Positions 1-5,953 of a stretch of DNA of 5,953 nucleotides are shown here, one piece after another. Below the pieces are notes generated by a model. The model did no database searches and had not been told where the DNA came from. It saw nothing but the letters and a program-made list of their open reading frames with translations. The DNA is taken from the NCBI GenBank assembly GCA_038323965.1, contig JBBQHM010000127.1, positions 1 to 5,953 of the forward strand, written 5' to 3'. The first letter of the stretch is position 1. The number at the start of each line of letters is the position of its first letter. Source of the DNA: JBBQHM01 sp038323965. Its GTDB lineage: Bacteria > Verrucomicrobiota > Verrucomicrobiia > Chthoniobacterales > UBA10450. The translations under genes and the position numbers were made by a program.

Positions 1-2
1 AA

Positions 3-68
3 TGGGGCCTGCGCCACAATGTGGTTAGGTATGATTTGCCGGAGGCCCTACGAGTTGAACAGAAATGA
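3..68 (+). CDS. C-terminal tail of an unidentified upstream gene (5'-partial)
   Basis: Reading from position 3 gives 21 codons without a stop, beginning WGLRHNVVRY and ending LRVEQK, closed by TGA at 66-68. A hand count gives G+C of about 71%, 33% and 57% at codon positions 1, 2 and 3. That is the pattern of a real gene in GC-rich DNA; the other two + frames do not show it here. The tail overlaps the preferred TTG start of the outer-membrane factor by 14 nt in a different frame, which suggests the upstream gene belongs to the same transcript and that translation is coupled. The fragment is too short to assign a family or function. A regulator or another transport gene would be common in this place, but that is only a guess. 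The chance of a spurious open stretch of this length is appreciable. Confidence 0.4.
   Translation, partial: WGLRHNVVRYDLPEALRVEQK
41..45 (+). promoter_or_regulatory. Ribosome binding site GGAGG that decides a TTG start
   Basis: GGAGG at 41-45 is a strong Shine-Dalgarno core lying 9 nt before the TTG at 55-57, an ideal spacing. The in-frame ATGs at 19 and 31 lie upstream of this site and have no comparable motif; only a GGGG at 4-7 precedes ATG 19. The site lies inside the coding sequence of the upstream gene tail, as expected for overlapping genes in an operon. Confidence 0.6.
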
Positions 69-1374
69 ATGGAAATCTATCGCCGTTGCGGTGGCTCTTC
101 TCCTGCCGTGTGCGCACGCTCTGGCGCAGGCTCCCGGCCCGCTCACCGTCAATCTGCAGGACGCCCTGGAGCGCGCCAAGAAGTATGGGACACAGGTTAA
201 CGCAGCCGCCATCACGGCGGCCTTGGCAAGGGAAGACCGAGTGCAGGCGCGGGCGGCGGCGCTGCCCTCCCTTACCGCTTTCAACCAGTTCATCTATACA
301 GAGGGAAATGGAACACCTTCGGGCGTGTTCGTGGCCAATGACGGCGTACACATATATAACGAACAGGCCCTGGTTCACCAGGAGCTTCTATCCGTGGTCC
401 GGCATGGCGAGATTCGTCGCGCGCAGGCTGCCGAGGCGTCGGCGAGAGCCCGGCTCGATGTCGCCACGCGCGGACTGAACTTCACCGTGGTGCAAAACTA
501 TTACGCCATCGTGTCGGCGCAACGCAAATTAGCGAACGCTCAAACTAGCCTAGCTGAAGCGCAGCGGTTTCTCGACATCACTCAAAAACAGGAACGCGGC
601 GGCGAGGTGGCGCACGCCGATGTCATCAAAGCCCAGCTCCAAGTCCAGCAACGGCAACGGGACGTTCAGGATTTTCAGTTGGCCGCCGAGAAAGCGAAAA
701 TCGCGCTGGCTGTCCTTATTTTTTCCGACGTCCAGCAGGACTATTCCGTGTTGGACGATCTTCAGCAGACCGCCGTTCTCCCCGCGTACCCGGAGATTCA
801 GACTCACGCGGCCTCCAGCAGCCCGGATGTGCGATCCGCGCGAGCCAGTCTTATAGAGGCGGGATACGGCATCAACGTGGCCCGGTACGCTTACCTGCCC
901 TCGCTCGCGGTGGATCTTTTTTACGGCATCAACGCGAATCAGTTCGCCGCCCGGACACACTACACGCCGGACACATACCGGCAAAATCTGGGGTACGTAG
1001 CCCAGGTCACGATGAATATTCCGATCTGGAGTTGGGGATCGATCGGCAGCAAAGTAAAGCAAGCCTCTCTGCGGCGGCAACAGGCGGAACTCGACCTGAG
1101 TGTGGCGCAACGCCAGTTGCAGGCGAACCTCGCCACATTTTATCGCGAGGCGCAGACGGCCCAGGCTCAGATGGATTCGCTTCGCAGCTCTTCCGATCTC
1201 GCCACCGAGAGCCTCCGCCTGATGTTACTGCGCTATCAAGCGGGAGAAGCCACCGCGCTCGAAGTGGTCGACGCGCAGACCACAACGACCCTGACGCGCA
1301 ACGCCTCCGATGATGGATTGGTTCGGTACCGCGTCGCGCTGGCGAATCTGCGGACATTGACAGGGACCTTCTAA
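55..1374 (+). CDS. TolC-family outer-membrane efflux protein (OMF of an RND system)
   Basis: This is the outer-membrane duct of the tripartite pump, expected to form a trimeric beta-barrel with a long periplasmic alpha-helical tunnel. From the TTG at 55 it has 439 residues, close to the usual 420-480 of the family. This start gives a textbook signal peptide: MNRNEWK, then a hydrophobic core IAVAVALLLP, then cleavage probably after A24 in the AHALA|QAP region. The in-frame ATG at 19 would add 12 residues and a long n-region, and has a poor ribosome site. The two internal repeats of the family are visible. LPSL strand regions occur near residues 70 and 281. The helix-end motifs GEVAHADVIKAQ (183-194) and GEATALEVVDAQ (397-408) line up with each other. 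VTMNIPIWSWG (318-328) is the typical second-barrel strand and turn. The C-terminus ends in the usual ALANLRTLTG. Cys19 is preceded by Pro, so a lipoprotein signal is unlikely. The adaptor gene starts 2 nt after the stop. Family assignment is firm; the start is less so. Confidence 0.93.
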   Translation: MNRNEWKSIAVAVALLLPCAHALAQAPGPLTVNLQDALERAKKYGTQVNAAAITAALAREDRVQARAAALPSLTAFNQFIYTEGNGTPSGVFVANDGVHIYNEQALVHQELLSVVRHGEIRRAQAAEASARARLDVATRGLNFTVVQNYYAIVSAQRKLANAQTSLAEAQRFLDITQKQERGGEVAHADVIKAQLQVQQRQRDVQDFQLAAEKAKIALAVLIFSDVQQDYSVLDDLQQTAVLPAYPEIQTHAASSSPDVRSARASLIEAGYGINVARYAYLPSLAVDLFYGINANQFAARTHYTPDTYRQNLGYVAQVTMNIPIWSWGSIGSKVKQASLRRQQAELDLSVAQRQLQANLATFYREAQTAQAQMDSLRSSSDLATESLRLMLLRYQAGEATALEVVDAQTTTTLTRNASDDGLVRYRVALANLRTLTGTF

Positions 1375-1376
1375 CG

Positions 1377-2669
1377 ATGACCAAAATCAGCACGCCGTTT
1401 CTTTTTGCCTGCCTGATCTTTTGCGGATGTTCCGGAAAGTCAAAGCCGGACGCGGACGATGCACCGAAAGAACGCGGCGCGGCCGAAGCAGTGACGCCCG
1501 TCCAGGTCGCAAAAGTTACCCGTGCTACCGTGCACCGCGTGATCTCGGCCGACGCCATCCTATTCCCCGTGGAGCAGGCCAATATCACGACCAAGATCAG
1601 CGCGCCGGTGAGCCGTTTTCTGGTGAAGCGCGGGGATCGCGTCGGCAAGGGACAGCTCTTGGCGGTGCTTGAAAATCGCGACCTTGCCGCGTCGGTGCAA
1701 GAGAACAAGGGCATGTACGCGCAAGCGGAATCGGCCTACCGCAACACCACTGCCGCCACGATGCCCGACGATCTCACCAAAGCGCAAGCCGATGTCGAAT
1801 CGGCGAGTCAGGCCCGCGAAGCGGCGCGAAAGCTATACGAAAACCGGCAGGCGCTGCTGAAAGAAGGCGCGTTGGCACAGAAGCTGGTGGACGATGCCAA
1901 GGTCGCCATGGTGCAGGCCGAGAGCCAGTTCGCCACCGCGCAAAGGCATTTGGAATCCTTGCAGAAAGTGGGGCGGCAGGAGCAGGTGAAGGGCGCACAG
2001 GCCCAGGTTGACGCCGCTAAGGCGCGCTATCAGAATGCGGAAGCGCAGCTTTCCTATACGGAAATCCGCAGTCCCATTAATGGGGTTGTTGCCGACCGTC
2101 CACTCTTTCCCGGTGAGATGGCGGCAAGCGGAACCGCAATTATTTCCATCATCGACGTCTCGCAGGTAATCGCGCGCGCCAATGTTCCCGTTAAAGATGC
2201 CGCGTCTATCCGTGTCGGGAAGACGGCGTCGATAGCCGCGCCTGGAGGAGAAGTCACTGGGCGAGTCACGGTCGTTAGCCCCGCGGTGGATCCGAACAGC
2301 ACGACGGTCGAAGTCTGGGTTCAAGCGGCGAATCCAGGCGGAACACTGAAAGCGGGGACCACCGTTCATGTCTCGATCATGGCCGAGACCATTCCGAACG
2401 CGCTGGTTGTGCCCGCGTCGGCATTGCTCTCGCTCGAAGAAGGAGGCGAGAAGGTGATGGTGGTCGGCGCCGATTCGAGGGCGCAGGAGCGTAAGGTTGA
2501 GGTCGGCGTTCGCGAAGGCGACAAGGTGCAGATCGCCGAAGGCCTGAAGGGCGGCGAGGACGTCATCACCTCCGGCGGCTTAGGGCTCGAGGATAAGGCC
2601 AAGGTCAGAGTCGAGAAAGCGGGCGCCGCGCAGAAGAAAGACGATGACGAGAAGGCTGAAAAGAAATGA
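1377..2669 (+). CDS. RND efflux periplasmic adaptor (HlyD/membrane-fusion protein family), probable lipoprotein
   Basis: This 430-residue protein links the permease to the outer-membrane duct. The N-terminus, MTKISTPFLFACLIFCGCSG, looks like a lipoprotein signal with Cys18 as the probable lipidated residue. The -3 position is Phe, so the lipobox is imperfect. Domains in order: first half of a lipoyl-like fold at about 66-108 (ISAPVSRFLVKRGDRVGKGQ, a classic motif); a long alpha-helical coiled-coil hairpin rich in Ala, Gln, Glu and Lys at about 104-222; the second lipoyl half at about 225-262 (YTEIRSPINGVVADRPLFPG); a beta-barrel at about 263-335; and a membrane-proximal domain at about 340-412 (ALVVPASALL, then GLKGGEDVITSGG). 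A lysine- and aspartate-rich tail ends the protein (about 413-430). No His-rich or Met-rich metal site is seen near the N-terminus. AGGGA at 1362-1366 sits 10 nt before the ATG, inside the end of the outer-membrane factor gene. The stop overlaps the permease start, so the three products are probably translationally coupled. Confidence 0.95.
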   Translation: MTKISTPFLFACLIFCGCSGKSKPDADDAPKERGAAEAVTPVQVAKVTRATVHRVISADAILFPVEQANITTKISAPVSRFLVKRGDRVGKGQLLAVLENRDLAASVQENKGMYAQAESAYRNTTAATMPDDLTKAQADVESASQAREAARKLYENRQALLKEGALAQKLVDDAKVAMVQAESQFATAQRHLESLQKVGRQEQVKGAQAQVDAAKARYQNAEAQLSYTEIRSPINGVVADRPLFPGEMAASGTAIISIIDVSQVIARANVPVKDAASIRVGKTASIAAPGGEVTGRVTVVSPAVDPNSTTVEVWVQAANPGGTLKAGTTVHVSIMAETIPNALVVPASALLSLEEGGEKVMVVGADSRAQERKVEVGVREGDKVQIAEGLKGGEDVITSGGLGLEDKAKVRVEKAGAAQKKDDDEKAEKK

Positions 2670-5600
2670 GCGATTTGAATCTGGTGGAGGCGCCAATCGC
2701 AAGGGAAGAAACGGGCGAGCATTGGACCGCCCGGTTCTCGAAACCGATCATTTTCGTGATTCTGACGCTTATCGCGGTCGGTGTGTACCTGGCGTTCACC
2801 ATTCCCGTGGCGGTTTTTCCGGCAACAGACTTTCCACGAATCGTGATCGGAATCGATAACGGCGTCGCGCCGATCGATCAGATGCAGGTGATGGTGACGC
2901 GCCCCATCGAAGAGGCCATGAACACCGTTCCCGGCCTGGACCACGTGCGCTCAATTACCAGCCGCGGTTCCGCCGAGGTCAATCTCTTCTTTCGCTGGGG
3001 CATTGACATGTTCCAGACTTTGCAATACGTCAATGCCGCAGTCGCCAGGATTCAGACGACACTTCCGCCGACCGCGAAGCTTACGACGAATCGCTTGACC
3101 TTTGCTGTGTTTCCCATCCTGGGATACAGCCTCACTTCTCCAACCGTTCCTCAAACGCGTCTGTGGGAGCTGGCCACTTATACGATTAAGCCGCGACTGA
3201 ACCGGGTGTCGGGCGTTTCTACGATTGTTGTGCAGGGCGGCCAGGAGCCGGAGTTTCAGATCGAGCCCGATCCGGCTAAACTACTCGAGACTCAAATTAC
3301 CGTGCCGGGTCTGCTCGACGCCGTCTCAAAAAGTAATTTGATCGATTCGCCCGGGTTACTCGAGAACCATCACCAACTCGTGCTTGGCTTGGTTAGCGGC
3401 CAGGCGCGCACTCCGGAAGAGATCGGAAACATCGTTGTGAAGACGACTCCGGCGGGAGTGCCGGTGCGGGTGGGCGATGTCGCTTCCGTGACCGAGTCGG
3501 TGCGGCCGGTCTATACCGTCGTGACTGCGAATGGAAAGCCCAGCGTCCTGTTGAACATTTACCGCCAGCCCGATAGCAACACAGTGGGAGTGGCGGACGC
3601 AGTGCATCAAGAGATGGCGCGCGTGCAGAAGACGCTGCCGCGTGGGATTACGGTGGAGCCGTTCTACGACCAATCGGAACTGGTAAGGGATTCCATCAAC
3701 AGCGTCCGCGACGCCATCCTCATAGGGCTGATTTTCGCGGCTGTGATTCTGGTCCTATTCCTGCGCGATTGGGGCAGTTCTCTTGTCGCCGGCCTCGTGA
3801 TCCCCGCCACGATCGGCGTTACGTTCATCGCGTTGCGCGTCTTGGGCGAGAGCTTCAACCTGATGACTCTCGGAGGACTGGCCGCGGCCGTCGGTTTGGT
3901 GATTGACGACGCGATCGTGGTCGTCGAAAACATCGTGCTGCATCGCGATTCCGGTCAGAGCCGCGATGAAGCTGTCCGTAGCGCGCTGCGCGAGATCCGG
4001 GCGCCGCTGATTGGTTCCACCGTCACGCCGATTGTCGTGTTCCTTCCCTTGGTGACAATCACGGGCGTGACCGGTACATTCTTCCGTGCGCTCGCCGTCA
4101 CCGTCGGCATGGCGCTGTTGACTTCGCTCGCGCTCGCGCTTACCTGGACGCCCACGTTGAGCCATTACCTTCTCCGTAAACGTGCTTCCTCCTCCGCCGC
4201 AACCCACGAAGTCGGCGCCGGTTTTATGGGACGCCTGACCCGCGTCTATGAACGCGCACTCAAGGCCACTCTGGCGTACCCTTTTGCTCTCGCGGCGATT
4301 TGCGGCGTTCTCGTTGTCGCCTCTTTCTTCTGCTACCGCGCTCTCGGAACCGACCTGCTGCCCAGCATGGACGAAGGCGGTTTCATCCTCGATTATTTAA
4401 TGCCGGCCGGTTCGTCACTGGCGGATACCAACGCCGTGATTTCGTCCGTAGAGAAAATTCTGAAAACGATACCGGAGGTTGAGAGCACCTCCCGCCGCAC
4501 CGGTCTGCAGCTAGGCCTCTCGGCGGTTACGGAAGCGAATAACGGCGACATATCGGTAAAGCTCAAACGCAAGCGCGATCGCGGTATTGAGGAGATAATT
4601 GCGGATGTCCGCGCAACAGTGAACAAACAGTTCCCGCAGCTCGATACCGAATTCATTCAGACCTTGCAGGATATGATTGGCGACCTTACGAGCTCTCCCG
4701 AGCCCATCGAGATCAAGATGTTCGCTCAGGATCCGGAGCTGCTGCGGAAGTGGGCGCCCAAGGTGGGTGAGACTATCAAGGGCATCGCCGGCGTGAAAGA
4801 CGTGAAGAACGGAATCGAGAACACGATCAGTGGTCCGGCCATGCTATTCCAGGTAGACCAAACGGTGGCGGCTCGCGCGGGTTTCACGCCGCAGGAGATC
4901 GAGTTGGACGTCAGTGCGATCCTGCAGGGTGAACCGGTGAGCACCCCCGTGGTGGTGAATGATCGCGCGTACACTCTACGGATTCGTTTCCCGCCGTCGA
5001 CTCGCCGTAGTCTCGATTCCATTCGCAACACTCTGCTAACGAGTTCCAGCGGAAGAACGGCGACACTGGGTGCGCTCGCCACTTTGCAGGAGCAACCCGG
5101 CCAGACCGAGATTCGCCGCGAGAATCTGCAGCGCAACGTGGCTGTCACCGGCCGGTTGCAGGGCGTGAGTCTGGGGCAGGGAATCGCCGCCGTTCAGAAG
5201 GCGGTGGCCGGGCTGCACTTGCCTTCGGCGATACGCGTGGAGTACGGCGGAACCTTCGAGGAGCAGCAGCGCTCGTTCCGCGATTTGTTGTTGGTGCTGG
5301 CCTTGGCCGTGATTCTGGTATTCACGGTTTTGCTTTTCGAGTTCGGTAGCTTCGCCGCCCCCGTAGCTATTGTCTGTTCCGCGTTGCTATCCACCTCCGG
5401 CGTATTTCTGGCGCTGCTGCTCACCAAGACCACTTTCAATATTTCATCGTTCATGGGGCTGATCATGGTCATTGGCATCGTGGCGAAGAATGGAATTTTG
5501 TTGCTCGATGCGGACCAGAAGTTTCGCGCCGAGGGATCGTCGGCTCGCGACGCCATGATCGAAGCGGGAGAGAGACGCCTGCGGCCGATTTTGATGACGG

Positions 5601-5767
5601 CGCTCGCGACGGTCGCTGGAATGATTCCGCTATCGCTCGCTTTCGGAGCCGGATCGCAGATGCTGCAGCCGCTCGCGATTTCAGTGATCGGAGGGATTCT
5701 GGCATCGATGGTCGTGTCGCTGATTGTTACTCCCGCGGTTCACTATTATCTGAGCCCGCGGCCGTAA
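2666..5767 (+). CDS. RND-superfamily efflux pump permease subunit (AcrB/CusA-like)
   Basis: This 1033-residue proton-driven inner-membrane transporter has full family length (AcrB and CusA are just under 1050). It has the duplicated layout. TM1 is at about 27-47, followed by a first periplasmic porter/docking loop to about 345. TM2-TM6 span about 348-500 and TM7 about 538-560. A second porter loop runs to about 870, and TM8-TM12 span about 872-1028. The relay residues are present: D414-D415 in GLVIDDAIVVVEN (TM4) and K941 in VIGIVAKNGILLLDAD (TM10), with RLRPILMTAL at 971-980 in the TM11 region. The paired aspartates and lysine match the AcrB (HAE) type, not the single-Asp DGA or DAA motif of metal pumps. 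However, LLPSMDEGGF (564-573) and the stretch up to SSPEPIEIKM (676-685) resemble the CusA/CzcA second porter half. An acidic cytoplasmic extension of about 20 residues precedes TM1. The ATG overlaps the adaptor stop as ATGA, with GAAGG at 2651-2655 as ribosome site. The substrate cannot be named: hydrophobic compounds are favoured by the relay, metals by gene order. No frameshift is seen. Confidence 0.96.
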   Translation: MSDLNLVEAPIAREETGEHWTARFSKPIIFVILTLIAVGVYLAFTIPVAVFPATDFPRIVIGIDNGVAPIDQMQVMVTRPIEEAMNTVPGLDHVRSITSRGSAEVNLFFRWGIDMFQTLQYVNAAVARIQTTLPPTAKLTTNRLTFAVFPILGYSLTSPTVPQTRLWELATYTIKPRLNRVSGVSTIVVQGGQEPEFQIEPDPAKLLETQITVPGLLDAVSKSNLIDSPGLLENHHQLVLGLVSGQARTPEEIGNIVVKTTPAGVPVRVGDVASVTESVRPVYTVVTANGKPSVLLNIYRQPDSNTVGVADAVHQEMARVQKTLPRGITVEPFYDQSELVRDSINSVRDAILIGLIFAAVILVLFLRDWGSSLVAGLVIPATIGVTFIALRVLGESFNLMTLGGLAAAVGLVIDDAIVVVENIVLHRDSGQSRDEAVRSALREIRAPLIGSTVTPIVVFLPLVTITGVTGTFFRALAVTVGMALLTSLALALTWTPTLSHYLLRKRASSSAATHEVGAGFMGRLTRVYERALKATLAYPFALAAICGVLVVASFFCYRALGTDLLPSMDEGGFILDYLMPAGSSLADTNAVISSVEKILKTIPEVESTSRRTGLQLGLSAVTEANNGDISVKLKRKRDRGIEEIIADVRATVNKQFPQLDTEFIQTLQDMIGDLTSSPEPIEIKMFAQDPELLRKWAPKVGETIKGIAGVKDVKNGIENTISGPAMLFQVDQTVAARAGFTPQEIELDVSAILQGEPVSTPVVVNDRAYTLRIRFPPSTRRSLDSIRNTLLTSSSGRTATLGALATLQEQPGQTEIRRENLQRNVAVTGRLQGVSLGQGIAAVQKAVAGLHLPSAIRVEYGGTFEEQQRSFRDLLLVLALAVILVFTVLLFEFGSFAAPVAIVCSALLSTSGVFLALLLTKTTFNISSFMGLIMVIGIVAKNGILLLDADQKFRAEGSSARDAMIEAGERRLRPILMTALATVAGMIPLSLAFGAGSQMLQPLAISVIGGILASMVVSLIVTPAVHYYLSPRP

Positions 5768-5800
5768 TCCGGGTTCGATTCGCATCCGCGCGGAAGTCAA

Positions 5801-5824
5801 GAAGAAAAATTACAGGAGTTTCCT
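5801..5824 (-). terminator. Possible weak terminator of the convergent - strand gene
   Basis: Read on the - strand, a short hairpin (AGGA, loop AAC, TCCT; 5824-5814) is followed after four bases by TTTTT (5809-5805) and further pyrimidines. It overlaps the stop codon of the - strand gene. A four-pair stem is weak. On the + strand the same hairpin is followed by CAGATTTT, so it might act poorly in both directions. No better terminator for the efflux operon is visible between 5768 and 5823. Confidence 0.22.
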
Positions 5825-5952
5825 CAGATTTTAGGGCCCTCCCAGGCAAATAGCAGTTCCATCTGTAGAGAGGGCGGTTGTTGATCCGGCGGGTTGGGGC
5901 TCGTCTGGGAGAGAATGTTCTTGATTCCATCCGCCAGGGCATAGAACCGGAA
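5824..5952 (-). CDS. C-terminal part of an unidentified convergent gene (5'-partial)
   Basis: On the - strand, 42 open codons enter from the window edge and end in TGA at 5826-5824. The product fragment begins FRFYALADGIKNILSQ, has a proline/glutamine-rich stretch (PNPPDQQPP) and ends MELLFAWEGPKI. Hand-counted G+C is about 60%, 40% and 67% at codon positions 1, 2 and 3, the expected coding pattern. The competing - strand frame, which opens with an ATG at 5942 and runs back into the permease gene, shows the pattern rotated (low at position 1) and gives an arginine-rich product, so it is probably not coding. The gene faces the efflux operon tail to tail with about 56 nt between the two stops. 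I do not recognise the family. The fragment is short, so this is a moderate call resting on composition and layout. Confidence 0.45.
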   Translation of the reverse strand, partial: FRFYALADGIKNILSQTSPNPPDQQPPSLQMELLFAWEGPKI

Positions 5953-5953
5953 G

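Noticed and set aside
30..35. TATGAT, a near-consensus -10 box just before the outer-membrane factor
   Set aside because: No -35 hexamer lies at a suitable distance. Transcription starting about 7 nt downstream would remove or truncate the GGAGG ribosome site at 41-45. The stretch also reads as coding for the upstream gene.
1007..1714. Long - strand open frame of 235 codons across the outer-membrane factor/adaptor junction
   Set aside because: It lies wholly antisense to two firmly identified genes. Its product is rich in Arg, Ser and Pro, typical of a shadow frame in GC-rich coding DNA, and has no recognisable domain.
2366..2944. - strand open frame of 192 codons over the adaptor/permease junction
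   Set aside because: It is antisense to confirmed coding sequence, and its His/Arg-rich then Ser-rich product resembles a reverse-frame shadow.
5768..5790. GGGTTCGATTC, resembling the T-loop of a tRNA, just after the permease stop
   Set aside because: The flanking bases do not pair as a five-base T-stem beyond the first pair, no acceptor stem or CCA follows, and the upstream bases are permease coding sequence with no tRNA arms.
5785..5794. Perfect palindrome TCCGCGCGGA in the intergenic gap
   Set aside because: It has no room for a stable hairpin loop, no T-tract follows, it occurs once, and such short GC palindromes are common in GC-rich DNA.
5727..5942. - strand frame with ATG at 5942 running back into the permease 3' end
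   Set aside because: Its codon-position composition is rotated relative to a real gene. The neighbouring frame ending at 5824 shows the proper pattern and stops before the permease gene.
1..5953. A novel defence, mobile or biosynthetic system
   Set aside because: Apart from short edge fragments, the whole window is accounted for by a standard three-gene RND efflux operon. No repeats, transposase, integrase, toxin-antitoxin pair or RNA structure was seen.

Overview
The window holds one compact, complete tripartite efflux operon on the + strand: outer-membrane factor, then periplasmic adaptor, then RND inner-membrane permease. A few codons of flanking genes are visible at each edge. The genes imply a diderm (Gram-negative-type) bacterium. 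The DNA is moderately GC-rich, with the low second-position and high third-position GC typical of such genomes. An acidobacterial or proteobacterial source would fit, but nothing in the window fixes the phylum.

Layout. Positions 3-68 carry the last 21 codons of an unidentified upstream gene. Its end overlaps the most likely start of the outer-membrane factor, a TTG at 55 preceded by a strong GGAGG ribosome site. The outer-membrane factor ends at 1374. The adaptor follows after 2 nt (1377-2669). The permease start overlaps the adaptor stop in an ATGA junction (2666-5767). A gap of about 56 nt separates this operon from the end of a convergent gene on the - strand (stop at 5824-5826), which runs out of the window at 5953.

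How the genes work together. The permease is expected to be a trimer that takes substrate from the inner membrane or periplasm using the proton gradient. Its relay residues D414, D415 and K941 are all present. The lipid-anchored adaptor bridges it to the TolC-like trimeric duct, giving one path across both membranes. The gene order matches the C-B-A order of metal-efflux operons such as czcCBA. However, the transmembrane relay is of the drug-efflux (HAE-like) type, while part of the second porter half resembles CusA/CzcA. The substrate is therefore left open.

I found no mobile element, CRISPR array, RNA gene or evident novel system. The points most worth a second look are the TTG start and gene overlap at the 5' end, the mixed HAE/HME character of the permease, and the unidentified convergent gene tail at the 3' edge.
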